Part shown: piece by piece, positions 36,110-44,994 of the stretch
Numbering within the stretch: position 1 is the first letter of the stretch
How the letters are laid out: the number at the start of each line of letters is the position of its first letter
Assembly: GCF_018613805.1 (NCBI RefSeq)
Contig: NZ_JAGGPL010000018.1
Coordinates: 62,001-126,000, forward strand
Direction of reading: 5' to 3'
Origin: Arthrobacter sp. ISL-48
GTDB taxonomy: Bacteria; Actinomycetota; Actinomycetes; Actinomycetales; Micrococcaceae
DNA length: 64,000 nt
Notes under the pieces: model-generated
What the model saw: only the letters and a program-made list of their open reading frames with translations
What the model was told of the DNA's origin: nothing
Database searches by the model: none
Program-made: the position numbers and the translations under genes

Positions 36110-37269
36110 GTCCGCGCACCGGCCGCCGCACGGATGCAGCTCATGATCCGCTCGATTCCGGCGTCGTCCAGTTCGTGGAAGACCGGGAGTATCAGGGTCC
36201 TGTCGGTCAACCGCTCTGTGTTCTGCAGCCCCGCATTGCCAGTATCGCGCCAGCGGTACGCGGGCTGCCGGTGGGCGGCCATCATGCCGCGTCGGGCGGA
36301 AATCCCGGCTTCCGCCAGCCGTGCCAGCAGCCCCTCACGGTCGGTGGGGAACGCAGGCAGGACTTCGAGCCAGAAGGACTGGAAGTTGGTGGTGCCATAG
36401 GGAGGATCGGCAACAAACCGCAGGCCCCTAATGCCGTGGAGTCCGGCGACGTACTGTGCCGCTATCTCGCGCCGCCTCTCCACTACCTGCGCGAGCCGGC
36501 CCAGCTGCACAATCCCGACGGCGGCCTGCAAATCTGTCATCCGGTAGTCGAAGCCAATCTCGAGGTAGACCTCCGGCGGCGCCAGCACCGAACCGGGCCT
36601 GTCGGGGGCCGAAATGCTCATGGAGTGCTCGCGGAGCGTCCGTGCCCGGGCCGCCCAGTCGGCGCGCTGCGTCGTCAGCATTCCGCCTTCACCGGTAGTG
36701 AGGATCTTGCGCGGGTGAAACGACCACACCGTCACGTCCGCCCCTGTGCCCACGGGCGTGCCCCTGTACTGGGAGCCGACGGCGCATGCAGCGTCCTCGA
36801 TGACGGTGATCTCGTGCCGGTCGCACAGCTCCCGAATGGGGGCCATGTCAACCGGGACGCCGCCCTGGTCAACCACAATCACGGCCCGGGTATCAAGCGT
36901 CAGCGCGGCCCGGATAGTCTCTACGGTCACATTGCCCGTGGCCGGGTCCACGTCGCAGAAAACCGGCCGTGCACCCACATAGGTCACTGTATTCGCGGTG
37001 GCTATGAAGGAAAGGGAAGGGACGACGACGTCGTCCCCGGCTCCGATGCCGGCCACCACCAGCGCGAGGTGCAGCGCAGTGGTGCAGCTGGAAGTCGCGA
37101 CGGCGTGACGCGCCGCCTGCGCGGCCCTGAAGTCCAGTTCAAACTTCTGGACCTTGGGCCCCTGGGACACCCAGCCAGAGGCAACCACCTCCGCCAGGGC
37201 GTGTGCCTCCTCCTCACCGAGCCAGGGTTTCATGACATTGATGCGCGCAAGGACTGTTTCCGCAGTCAC
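36106..37269 (-). CDS. DegT/DnrJ/EryC1/StrS sugar aminotransferase
   Basis: A 387-residue PLP enzyme that transaminates keto-nucleotide-sugars. It has the fold-type I features IEDAACAVGSQYRG (aspartate contacting the PLP ring) and SFHPRKILTTGEGGM, with K188 as the PLP lysine. GDDVVVPSLSFIATANTV supplies the conserved substrate loop. Followed by the acyltransferase with 4-bp overlap, so the pair likely makes an N-acylated amino sugar for the polysaccharide. Confidence 0.92.
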   Translation of the reverse strand: MTAETVLARINVMKPWLGEEEAHALAEVVASGWVSQGPKVQKFELDFRAAQAARHAVATSSCTTALHLALVVAGIGAGDDVVVPSLSFIATANTVTYVGARPVFCDVDPATGNVTVETIRAALTLDTRAVIVVDQGGVPVDMAPIRELCDRHEITVIEDAACAVGSQYRGTPVGTGADVTVWSFHPRKILTTGEGGMLTTQRADWAARARTLREHSMSISAPDRPGSVLAPPEVYLEIGFDYRMTDLQAAVGIVQLGRLAQVVERRREIAAQYVAGLHGIRGLRFVADPPYGTTNFQSFWLEVLPAFPTDREGLLARLAEAGISARRGMMAAHRQPAYRWRDTGNAGLQNTERLTDRTLILPVFHELDDAGIERIMSCIRAAAGART

Positions 37270-37444
37270 CGGGCACCCGCTTTCCTTGTCGTGGCGATTT
37301 CAGCAGATCGCGGACCATGTGCTTTGACCGTGATGCAAAAATAGTCCGGCGCAGGCCGGTTTGGCTGGGAAAAGAAGAACCCCTGTGGGTGTGCGAAAGG
37401 AACAGTGTGGAAACTGCGGATATCTGCAATCGCGTGGAATTGAC

Positions 37445-40153
37445 CTAGAGCACGGGGAGGACGTAAGGCTCCCGTACGGCGGTTTCCTTACCCGCTGCGA
37501 GGGCCGTCAGCTGGGCGCGGGATTCCACTCCCAGCTTGCGGTAGATCGCAGTGAGGCGGACTTCCACGGTCCGGACAGAGACGTAAAGACTCGCTGCGAT
37601 TTCCTTGTTCCGCATTCCCCGGGCCACCATCTTCGCCAGCGCCCGTTCGTGGTCCGCGAGCATCAGCATGGCAGGATTGTCGGTGGCACGGACTGGTTCC
37701 ACCCGCTCGTCGAGCAACAGGGAGTCGACGTGCTGGGTCCAGGCGTCCGCTCCTGCTTCGTCAAACATCACTTTTGCGCGAAGCAGTCCGTCCCGGGCGT
37801 CCCGCAGGCGGCCGAAGGCACTGAGCCGCTCCGCGTAGCAGAGCAGGGTCCGGGCCCGTTCGAGCAAGGAATCGTGGGTGTTCCGGCCCCCCAGTGCCTG
37901 GCTGAAAAGGTGCAGTGACTGCTCCCCGTCGGCAAGCATGGCCCGGCTCCTGGCCACGGCCATCATGAGCCAGGGGGACCGCAGCCCCACCGCGCGGCTT
38001 TCCAGGTGGAAGAGCGCCTGAGTGGCTTCCCTATGCCGCCCCAGCCTGACCAGGACTTCCACGAGGTCCGCCTCGCAGCGCAGCAACGTCGGGTTACTGA
38101 AGGCCATGCCGATTTCCGCAGCCCGTGACAATTGCGCGAATGACTCGGCGAGGTCGCCCCGCATGAGGGCGAAATGTCCCTGGCACGCAGCCAGCTGGGC
38201 CGTGATGGCAGGATGGCTTTCCGCACCGGAGAAATGATGTGCGTCCGCCACGTAAACCCGCGCCAGTTCCCTGTCCCCAAGTGCGTTGGCTCGCCAGACC
38301 CGGAAGATATGCCGCATACCGCGGTGGTATTTCGTTTCGGGCTCAGACAGTTCCAAGTCTTCGATCAGGCGCACTGCCGTCCGAACGTTACCGGCGCGGA
38401 TCTCGTTGTCTACTGCAAGGAAGTCTGCGGTTTCCCGCCAGTTGACGGTGCTCGCGTCTACCGAGTTCCGGACCCTTGCAAAGGCCTCTTGGGCGGCCAC
38501 ATGGTGTTCCGCATAGCTCAGTGCACGGCCCTGAACCAGAAGGGTGGCTACCGTTTCGCCCCCGCCGGAATCGTACTTGCGGCTGACGTGTTCCGTGTTC
38601 CCTTTGATTGCCTCGATCAGAAGCTTGGCATGCCCGGCGACGGCCAGGGAGTTGGGGGCGGCGAAGTCTTGAAAATGTTCGGCTTGTCGCAGGAGACCGA
38701 GTGCGTCCTCCAGTTCCCAACGTTCCGCGTAATAGAGCGCACCAAGTGTCAGCAGACTGGCGGCGTACGCCGGGTCGTGCTGGCCGAATTCCTTGACGAG
38801 GCGGACCACCATGCTTGAGCGCACCGCGGCCCCTTGGATAAATTGGATCTCGAAGGCAAGGCCGGTCAGGCGAAGGATCAGTGCGGGGTTGCGTGTCACC
38901 CGCTGGGCCCAGGTCAGGTAGCGCTTGGCGTAAACAAACTCACCCCTGTTGAACAGCAGCTCGGCCACGGTGGCGAGGCGGGCGGCAGTTTCTGCTTCCC
39001 AAGGGTTGATGGTGAGGGCACGTTCGATGTATTCGACGGCGAAAGCGATTTCCCCGCTGCGGATGAGGTCAACAGCGAACCCGAGCAGCCCGAATGGCGT
39101 CTGCCGCTCCAGCGCGGTAAAGCTCAAGTGCCACCGGCGGGCGTAGGGATCCGTGGGGTCGGCTGCTCCTGCCATGGCACGGTGGTTCGCGGTCCGCACC
39201 GCCGGTGTCATGGCGGCAAAGACGTAACCCCGGAGGAGCTGGTCCTGGATCCGTAGGTGCGGGCCGGTCCTGCTGACCATGCCGGTGGCCAGGAGCTCAT
39301 CGATCCCGGGCCACAGTTGGCTGTACACCTTCTCCAACGTCGTGATGTCGCTCCGGCAGGACAGCGAAAGGAGGTCCAGGACTCGCCGCGCGTCCTGGGT
39401 CAGCCCTCCGACGGTCGCGGCGAATTCGGATTCGAAGCTGCCCTTGCAGGGCAACGGCACGGGCAGGGCGTATTTCCCTTCGGCCTGCCGCTCAAGCAGG
39501 CAGGTGTAAAGTTCGACGGCGGCGAGCGGGTTGCCTTGGGTTGCGGCGGCAACCGCATGGACCGCCGCCGTGGTGGTCTGCGGTGCCGGGATCGACTCAA
39601 GCATCCGGACAGTGTCGTTGTAGCTCAGGGGCCTCAGTTGAAGGGTCGGCAGGCTGGCGAACGGGCTGTCAGGGGTTTCTTCGCCCATGCTGATGAACAG
39701 CGCCATGTCGGTTCCGGACAGACGGCGCGCCAGGAACCCGATCACCGCCTGGCTGCTGGGATCCAGCTGGTCACCGTCATCGATGACGATGACGGTGCGG
39801 GAGGACGAGCGCTGGTGCAGCCCATTAAGAAGCATGGTGGAGGCCATGGGAACATCCATGGTGCCTGTGTAATCGCGGAGCAACTCGTCCGCGAAGCGGT
39901 TGAGTACGGGATCATCGATTCCGTTCAGGAGCGCTGTGAGGCCGGAGAGCGGCCAGTCGGACTCTGATGCGCTTGCGCGTAGGAAGACAGTCCGGTCACC
40001 GGTAAGCCTCGGGATCTCGGACAGCAGCGCGGACTTTCCCACACCCCGCCGTCCAACAACCGTCAGTGCTGACTCCTTGGGGCCCCGGATCACGGAAAGG
40101 ATCCGGTCCAGCTCCTTGCTTCGGCCTATTAACGACATGTGGTCCCCATCCAT
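37445..40153 (-). CDS. Large LuxR-family regulator with AAA-type ATPase domain
   Basis: About 902 residues (897 from ATG 40138). The N-terminal ATPase has Walker A VVGRRGVGKSALL (about 31-43) and Walker B VIVIDDGDQL, followed by a long helical repeat region like the MalT/LAL class, and ends in a LuxR DNA-binding domain (HERALAKMVARGMRNKEIAASLYVSVRTVEVRLTAIY...). Such regulators switch on secondary-metabolite or surface-polymer genes on ligand binding. The frame is open upstream to 40327, but that extension looks non-coding. It closes the polysaccharide locus, whose genes it may regulate. Direct repeats lie just upstream of its start. Confidence 0.87.
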   Translation of the reverse strand: MDGDHMSLIGRSKELDRILSVIRGPKESALTVVGRRGVGKSALLSEIPRLTGDRTVFLRASASESDWPLSGLTALLNGIDDPVLNRFADELLRDYTGTMDVPMASTMLLNGLHQRSSSRTVIVIDDGDQLDPSSQAVIGFLARRLSGTDMALFISMGEETPDSPFASLPTLQLRPLSYNDTVRMLESIPAPQTTTAAVHAVAAATQGNPLAAVELYTCLLERQAEGKYALPVPLPCKGSFESEFAATVGGLTQDARRVLDLLSLSCRSDITTLEKVYSQLWPGIDELLATGMVSRTGPHLRIQDQLLRGYVFAAMTPAVRTANHRAMAGAADPTDPYARRWHLSFTALERQTPFGLLGFAVDLIRSGEIAFAVEYIERALTINPWEAETAARLATVAELLFNRGEFVYAKRYLTWAQRVTRNPALILRLTGLAFEIQFIQGAAVRSSMVVRLVKEFGQHDPAYAASLLTLGALYYAERWELEDALGLLRQAEHFQDFAAPNSLAVAGHAKLLIEAIKGNTEHVSRKYDSGGGETVATLLVQGRALSYAEHHVAAQEAFARVRNSVDASTVNWRETADFLAVDNEIRAGNVRTAVRLIEDLELSEPETKYHRGMRHIFRVWRANALGDRELARVYVADAHHFSGAESHPAITAQLAACQGHFALMRGDLAESFAQLSRAAEIGMAFSNPTLLRCEADLVEVLVRLGRHREATQALFHLESRAVGLRSPWLMMAVARSRAMLADGEQSLHLFSQALGGRNTHDSLLERARTLLCYAERLSAFGRLRDARDGLLRAKVMFDEAGADAWTQHVDSLLLDERVEPVRATDNPAMLMLADHERALAKMVARGMRNKEIAASLYVSVRTVEVRLTAIYRKLGVESRAQLTALAAGKETAVREPYVLPVL

Positions 40154-40625
40154 TGAAGAAGGAGACCCGTAGCTCTTTGTCCTGTCGGTATTGCCCGTCG
40201 CAATATGATGACAAGCGGACCAACTCCTGTCCGCTTGTCGCGTCCAGCACGGTACCCAGCCGTTGCTTGCCAATATAACCCTGATCCAGAGTCCGCGCCA
40301 GAGAACTTCGTCGGCCCGAGTACTCATAATGCCGGTCCAAGTACTCGTATTTCGGGCGCGTTTCCAAATTGCCTATGAAGCATCAGCTGATTCACACTGG
40401 TGTTTTGCCTTGTGGAAGCATCCGATTTAGGCCTTACTCTTCTGTATCAGTGCACATTCACCCTCGGGCCGGGCGCGTCTAGGGTGGGAGAAACGTGTGA
40501 TCCACCCCACGGCTGGACCGGCACGATCGGCTTCGGTTCCGGGGATCCGCAGCGCCTCAACCAGGCTCCCGATTTTTTAGCATTCATACAGAATCTTTCT
40601 GCAACAAAATAAGGACGGCGCAGGC
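40154..40625. promoter_or_regulatory. Divergent region between LuxR regulator and permease, with repeat elements
   Basis: Contains a perfect 11-bp inverted repeat, GACAAGCGGAC / GTCCGCTTGTC (40210-40220 / 40229-40239), and two direct repeats AGTACTCATA and AGTACTCGTA starting at 40319 and 40340, 21 bp (two helical turns) apart. These are plausible sites for autoregulation of the LuxR gene. The stretch 40560-40620 is AT-rich and leads to AAGGACGGCG before the permease ATG, where its promoter and ribosome binding site should lie. Confidence 0.55.
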
Positions 40626-42056
40626 ATGCAAACTGACCAGCAATTATCCAAGTCCCTCAAGCCGAGGCACCTTTCCATGATTGCCATCGCCGGCGTTATC
40701 GGTGCAGGCCTTTTTGTTGGTTCCGGCGCAGCCATCCAGCAGGCCGGCCCTGGCATCCTGCTGGCCTACATGGCTGCCGGGATCGTGGTGATCCTGGTGA
40801 TGCGGATGCTGGGAGAGATGGCGGCGGCGAATCCGGAGACCGGATCATTCTCCACATACGCGGACCAGGCCCTGGGCCGGTGGGCAGGCTTCAGCATCGG
40901 CTGGCTCTACGCCTGGTTCTGGATCATCGTCCTGGGCATCGAGGCAACAGCAGGTGCGGCCATCATGCACCGCTGGGTGCCAGGGATCGACCAGTGGGTG
41001 TGGGCCCTGATCCTCATGGTGCTGCTGACCCTCACCAACCTTGGTTCGGTGAAATCCTACGGCGAGTTCGAGTTCTGGTTCGCCTCGATCAAGGTTGCGG
41101 CGATCGTGCTGTTCCTGCTCTTCGGTGTCGCGGCCATCCTGGGACTGGTTCCGGGTGTCCAGGCACCGGGCCTGAGTAACCTGACCGAGAACGGGGGGTT
41201 CCTGCCCAACGGGCCGGGAGCTGTCCTGGCAGGCATCCTGGTAGTGGTTTTCTCCTTCTTCGGCGCGGAAATCGCCACCATTGCCGCCGGTGAATCCGAG
41301 AATCCAGTGGATGCCGTCAAGAAAGCCGTGAAGTCCACCGTCTGGCGCATCCTGGTGTTCTACATCGGCTCCATCGCGATTGTTGTCACGCTGTTGCCCT
41401 GGAACTCCGCGAATGTGGCCAAGAGCCCGTATGTCGCGGTTATCGAACTGTTCGGGATCCCCGGTGCAGGCACCATCATGGACATTGTGGTGCTCACGTC
41501 CGTGCTGTCCTGCCTGAACTCGGGGCTCTACACGGCCAGCCGCATGCTCTTCTCACTCTCCAAGCGGGGCGACGCACCCAAGGCGTGGACCAGGATTTCG
41601 CGGCGCGGAGTTCCTGCTGCCGCTGTCTTAGCATCCACTGTTGTTGGCTTCGTGACGGTGGGACTGAACTACATCGCGCCGGACACGGTCTTCCTCTTCC
41701 TCGTCAACACTTCCGGCGCCATCGCCCTGTTCGTCTGGCTGGTGATCGCAGGTTCCCAGCTCATCCTGCGCAAGCGCATGGGGGCGGCGGCAAAGGACCT
41801 GGCCTTGAAGATGTGGCTGTTTCCGTACCTGACGTGGGTATCGATTGTCAGCATCGTGGCGCTGCTCATCGGCATGGTCATCCTCGAGTCCACCCGCGAA
41901 TCGCTCGTATTGTCGCTGGCGCTGGCCGCTGTGGTGGTGGGCATCGGTGTCTGGCGGTACCGCAAGGGCGGCGAGGCTGTTGTCCCCGCCGATCTCCGCC
42001 AGGGTGACACCGCTGAAGGTGAAGATGCAGTCATAGGCGCCGGCCCGGCGTCGTAA
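40626..42056 (+). CDS. APC-superfamily amino-acid permease (AAT family)
   Basis: A 476-residue carrier with 12 hydrophobic segments. The start, KSLKPRHLSMIAIAGVIGAGLFVGSGAAIQQAGPG, is the hallmark of the AAT family (GabP, AroP, CycA), with the substrate carboxylate-binding GAGLFVGSG loop. LNSGLYTASRMLFSLSKRGDAP is the conserved helix-8 region. The substrate within the group (GABA, D-serine/D-alanine, aromatic or branched-chain amino acids) cannot be settled. Confidence 0.9.
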   Translation: MQTDQQLSKSLKPRHLSMIAIAGVIGAGLFVGSGAAIQQAGPGILLAYMAAGIVVILVMRMLGEMAAANPETGSFSTYADQALGRWAGFSIGWLYAWFWIIVLGIEATAGAAIMHRWVPGIDQWVWALILMVLLTLTNLGSVKSYGEFEFWFASIKVAAIVLFLLFGVAAILGLVPGVQAPGLSNLTENGGFLPNGPGAVLAGILVVVFSFFGAEIATIAAGESENPVDAVKKAVKSTVWRILVFYIGSIAIVVTLLPWNSANVAKSPYVAVIELFGIPGAGTIMDIVVLTSVLSCLNSGLYTASRMLFSLSKRGDAPKAWTRISRRGVPAAAVLASTVVGFVTVGLNYIAPDTVFLFLVNTSGAIALFVWLVIAGSQLILRKRMGAAAKDLALKMWLFPYLTWVSIVSIVALLIGMVILESTRESLVLSLALAAVVVGIGVWRYRKGGEAVVPADLRQGDTAEGEDAVIGAGPAS

Positions 42057-42064
42057 TCCTTCTA

Positions 42065-42106
42065 GGCCGCCTGCAGATGTCCCTCCCAGGTCACCTGCAG
42101 GCGGCC
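42065..42106. terminator. Bidirectional terminator-like hairpin
   Basis: GGCCGCCTGCAG (42065-42076) pairs with CTGCAGGCGGCC (42095-42106) across an 18-base loop. It stands 8 bases after the permease stop and 22 before the convergent DUF1345 stop. Confidence 0.75.
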
Positions 42107-42128
42107 GGAGTGCGGCGGGCCGGCAGGC

Positions 42129-42782
42129 TCAGGCCGCGAGACCGAGTACGAGGTTGATCGTGGCAGCCAGGATCACGGTCCCGAACAGGTAGGACAGCAG
42201 GCTGTGCTTGAGGGCTTCGCGCCGGATGCGCGGGTTTTCAAGGTTGGTGTCCGACACCTGGTATGTCATGCCGATGCTTGTTGCCAGGTATGCGAAGTCC
42301 GTGTACTGCGGGGACTCGTCCTGGTTGAAGCTGACCCCGCCCACGTTCTCTCCGCCGTAGTAATGCTCCGCATAGCGGAGCGTGAACAGGGTCTGCACGA
42401 GCATCCAGGACAACGCCACGCTCGCGAGCACCAAAGCGGCGCCGCCTAGCCTGGTGCCGCCATCACCTTGACGTGAGTCCATAACCACGACGGCGACGGC
42501 CGCCAACGAGGCAGCGTTCGCCACCAGGATGAGCAGGTCGGTGGTGGCGCGCGAAGGGTCCTCCGTGGTGGCATGCGACTTGGTTTCGGCGGGGTCCATA
42601 CCGCCGATCACCACCCACACCCACGCCACGTAGACCAGGGCTGCAGTGGCCCAGCCTGCCGCGGGTGCCTGCAGCCAACGCCCCGTCCCGCCCATGGCCG
42701 CCGCTGCTGCCAGTCCCGCGACGATCATGGCCACGAATCTCAGCCGGCTGCGGCGCACCCTTGGCGGCGTGGTTTCAGTCAT
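42129..42782 (-). CDS. DUF1345 family membrane protein
   Basis: A 217-residue protein from ATG 42782 (MTETTPPRVRRSRLR...). About five hydrophobic segments lie between residues 20 and 217. The conserved middle YYGGENVGGVSFNQDESPQYTDFAYLATSIGMTYQVSDT is the DUF1345 signature. Function unknown; proteins of this family are small polytopic membrane proteins. A frame extension to 42809 is possible but has no better start. Confidence 0.85.
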   Translation of the reverse strand: MTETTPPRVRRSRLRFVAMIVAGLAAAAAMGGTGRWLQAPAAGWATAALVYVAWVWVVIGGMDPAETKSHATTEDPSRATTDLLILVANAASLAAVAVVVMDSRQGDGGTRLGGAALVLASVALSWMLVQTLFTLRYAEHYYGGENVGGVSFNQDESPQYTDFAYLATSIGMTYQVSDTNLENPRIRREALKHSLLSYLFGTVILAATINLVLGLAA

Positions 42783-43007
42783 GCTCTGAACTCTAACGGC
42801 GGGACACACCGCCGGTGGTAGGCACCCCCTTCACGCCAGGCGGGTTTTCCACATAGCCGCACCGGCGCTGTCCGGACTGCTGCCGGCCCCTTAGCCTTGA
42901 GTCAAGCGCGAATCGCCTTTACCGGCACAAATGCACTAAGATATTGAAGTCTGTGCTGCGTCCTGCCTCCGTTCCGGTGGCGGGGCATTGCATCGCACCG
43001 CAAATGA

Positions 43008-43052
43008 ACCTCCTGTTACGGAAATGCCGTAACCGCTTAGCCCAAAGGAGGT
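43008..43052 (+). promoter_or_regulatory. Structured rpsF leader able to hide the ribosome binding site
   Basis: ACCTCCT (43008-43014) can pair fully with AGGAGGT (43046-43052), the Shine-Dalgarno sequence of rpsF. Inside it lies a perfect hairpin, GTTACGG (43015-43021) / CCGTAAC (43027-43033) with an AAATG loop. In many bacteria rpsF leaders bind the S6:S18 complex for autogenous control; a structure that covers the binding site would fit that. The match to the known leader class was not tested. Confidence 0.6.
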
Positions 43053-43062
43053 GGGTTCACAT

Positions 43063-43368
43063 ATGCGTCCTTACGAATTGATGGTAATCATCGACCCCGA
43101 GGTCGAAGAGCGTACCGTTGAGCCGTCGCTTCAGAAGTTCCTGAATGTCATCACCAACGATGGTGGAACCATCGAAAAGGTTGACATCTGGGGCCGTCGC
43201 CGACTGGCCTACGACATCAAGAAGAAGTCCGAAGGTATCTACGCCGTGGTGAACTTCACCGCCAAGCCGGACACCGCCAAAGAACTTGACCGCCAGCTGT
43301 CTCTTAACGAGACCATCATGCGCACCAAGATCACCCGCCCCGAAGAGCAGAAGGTCGTTGCTGAGTAA
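43063..43368 (+). CDS. rpsF: 30S ribosomal protein S6
   Basis: A 101-residue ribosomal protein that binds 16S rRNA together with S18. It has the family opening [16 protein letters not shown] and the [22 protein letters not shown] core. ATG 43063 is preceded by AAAGGAGGT. First gene of the rpsF-ssb-rpsR-rplI block. Confidence 0.97.
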   Translation: MRPYELMVIIDPEVEERTVEPSLQKFLNVITNDGGTIEKVDIWGRRRLAYDIKKKSEGIYAVVNFTAKPDTAKELDRQLSLNETIMRTKITRPEEQKVVAE

Positions 43369-43444
43369 TTTCAGCTCCAATTTTCATTCTTTACCCCGCA
43401 GGAACGAACTCTCTTCAACCCAGGATCGAACAAGGAGGCAGTAG

Positions 43445-44023
43445 ATGGCAGGCGAAACCACCATTACGGTCATCGGTAATCTCACCAATGACCCGGAGTT
43501 GCGGTTCACACCGTCAGGTTCGGCAGTAGCGAACTTCACCATCGCTTCCACCCCACGCACGTTTGACCGCCAGTCCAATGAGTGGAAGGACGGGGAAACC
43601 CTGTTCCTCCGCGCATCTGTCTGGCGTGAAGCGGCCGAGAACGTGGCCGAGTCCCTCACCAAGGGCATGCGCGTGATCGTCTCCGGCCGTCTGAAGAGCC
43701 GCTCCTACGAAACAAAAGAAGGCGAAAAGCGCACCGTTATCGAGCTCGAAGTCGATGAAATCGGCCCGAGCCTTCGCTACGCCAACGCCAAGGTCAACCG
43801 CACCCAGCGCTCCGGCGCCCAGGGTGGCCAAGGTGGCTTCGGCGGCGGTAACAGCGGCGGTGGCTTCGGAGGCGGTAACTCTGGTGCAAACCAGGGCGGC
43901 AACTCCGGTGGAAACTGGGGCGGCGGCAACCAGCCCGCAGCGCAGGAAGACCCCTGGGCAACGCCCGGAGTCTCCAATGCGGGCGGCTGGGGCAACGGCC
44001 CCGATTCCGAACCTCCCTTCTAA
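43445..44023 (+). CDS. ssb: Single-stranded DNA-binding protein
   Basis: A 192-residue SSB. An N-terminal OB fold (residues 1-110, [20 protein letters not shown]... and [11 protein letters not shown]) binds single-stranded DNA as a tetramer. It is followed by a Gly/Asn-rich disordered linker (about 125-165) and the acidic tip DSEPPF, which recruits replication and repair partners. AAGGAGGCAGTAG precedes the ATG. Located between rpsF and rpsR, its usual place. Confidence 0.97.
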   Translation: MAGETTITVIGNLTNDPELRFTPSGSAVANFTIASTPRTFDRQSNEWKDGETLFLRASVWREAAENVAESLTKGMRVIVSGRLKSRSYETKEGEKRTVIELEVDEIGPSLRYANAKVNRTQRSGAQGGQGGFGGGNSGGGFGGGNSGANQGGNSGGNWGGGNQPAAQEDPWATPGVSNAGGWGNGPDSEPPF

Positions 44024-44104
44024 CAACCAATTAAGGCCCGACGCCGGGACCACCCTGGTTGCCGCAAGGCACCTCAGGGACTGCCGCTGTCGGACTACCA
44101 CCAT

Positions 44105-44143
44105 CCCGTGGATCAATATCCACGGGCTCCCTAGAATAGGAGC
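44105..44143 (+). promoter_or_regulatory. Hairpins in the ssb-rpsR spacer, one over the rpsR ribosome binding site
   Basis: CCCGTGGAT/ATCCACGGG (44105-44113 / 44118-44126) is a perfect 9-bp stem with a CAAT loop. It is followed at once by GCTCC/GGAGC (44126-44130 / 44139-44143), which would bury the GGAG of rpsR (AGGAG at 44138-44142). This could lower or control S18 translation or act as an RNA-processing site. Confidence 0.5.
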
Positions 44144-44149
44144 TCCACG

Positions 44150-44389
44150 ATGGCTAAGGCTGAACTCCGTAAGCCCAAACCAAAGTCCAACCCCTTGAAG
44201 GCCGCTGACATCACTGTCATCGACTACAAGGACGTAGCATTGCTGCGCAAGTTCATCTCCGACCGCGGAAAGATCCGCGCCCGTCGCGTCACAGGCGTCA
44301 CGGTGCAGGAACAGCGCAAGATCGCACAGGCAATCAAGAACGCCCGCGAAGTTGCTCTGCTGCCTTACTCCGGCGCTGGCCGCGGCTAA
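44150..44389 (+). CDS. rpsR: 30S ribosomal protein S18
   Basis: A 79-residue basic protein of the small subunit, partner of S6. Conserved [43 protein letters not shown] core. It lacks the zinc-binding cysteines found in some S18 copies, which places it with the zinc-independent form. Start behind AGGAG. Confidence 0.97.
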   Translation: MAKAELRKPKPKSNPLKAADITVIDYKDVALLRKFISDRGKIRARRVTGVTVQEQRKIAQAIKNAREVALLPYSGAGRG

Positions 44390-44406
44390 GGAAGGGATTA
44401 ACTAAC

Positions 44407-44859
44407 ATGGCAAAGCTCATTCTGACCCACGAAGTAACCGGTCTCGGTGCTGCTGGCGACGTTGTCGAGGTCAAGGACGGTTACGCACGTAACTACCTGC
44501 TGCCCCGCAACTTCGCCCTGACCTGGTCGAAGGGCGGCGAGAAGCAGGTTGAGTCCATCAAAGCTGCCCGTGCTGCCCGCGAGCACGCTTCCCTGGAAGA
44601 TGCTCAGAAGCAGGCCGCTGCACTCTCCGCCAAGCCGGTCAAGCTCGTTGTCAAGGCTGGCGAGACCGGACGCCTGTTCGGCACCGTCAAGCAGGGCGAT
44701 GTAGCCGACGCTGTTGAGGCCGCTGGCCTTGGCAGCATCGACAAGCGCAAGATCGAACTGCCGGCACACATCAAGTCGGTTGGTTCCTACCAGGCCAACG
44801 TCCGTCTGCACGACGACGTTGCCGCTGTGATCGAACTCGACGTAGTCGCAGGCAAGTAG
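44407..44859 (+). CDS. rplI: 50S ribosomal protein L9
   Basis: A 150-residue protein binding 23S rRNA near the L1 stalk. The N-terminal domain has [24 protein letters not shown], the long connecting helix lies around residues 42-75, and the C-terminal domain starts near 80. Last gene of the ribosomal block, followed by a strong terminator. Confidence 0.97.
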   Translation: MAKLILTHEVTGLGAAGDVVEVKDGYARNYLLPRNFALTWSKGGEKQVESIKAARAAREHASLEDAQKQAAALSAKPVKLVVKAGETGRLFGTVKQGDVADAVEAAGLGSIDKRKIELPAHIKSVGSYQANVRLHDDVAAVIELDVVAGK

Positions 44860-44905
44860 CGCCTCCGGCCTTTGGCCGCGGAGCGCTATGCAGTCCTGAA
44901 CTGCT

Positions 44906-44953
44906 GAAGGCCCCCGCTTTCGGATCCTCCGGGAACCGAAAGCGGGGGCCTTC
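44906..44953 (+). terminator. Strong hairpin after rplI
   Basis: An 18-bp perfect stem, GAAGGCCCCCGCTTTCGG (44906-44923) / CCGAAAGCGGGGGCCTTC (44936-44953), with a 12-base loop, 46 bases after the rplI stop. No T-run, as is common in actinobacteria. Confidence 0.85.
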
Positions 44954-44994
44954 GCTGTTGTCAGCAGGCCGGCAGGCGGTGATAGCCTGCAGCG

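Noticed and set aside
36175..37344. Long + strand reading frame opposite the DegT aminotransferase
   Set aside because: It lies entirely against a well-supported gene, has no recognisable domain and no ribosome binding site; it is an antisense shadow caused by GC-rich codons.
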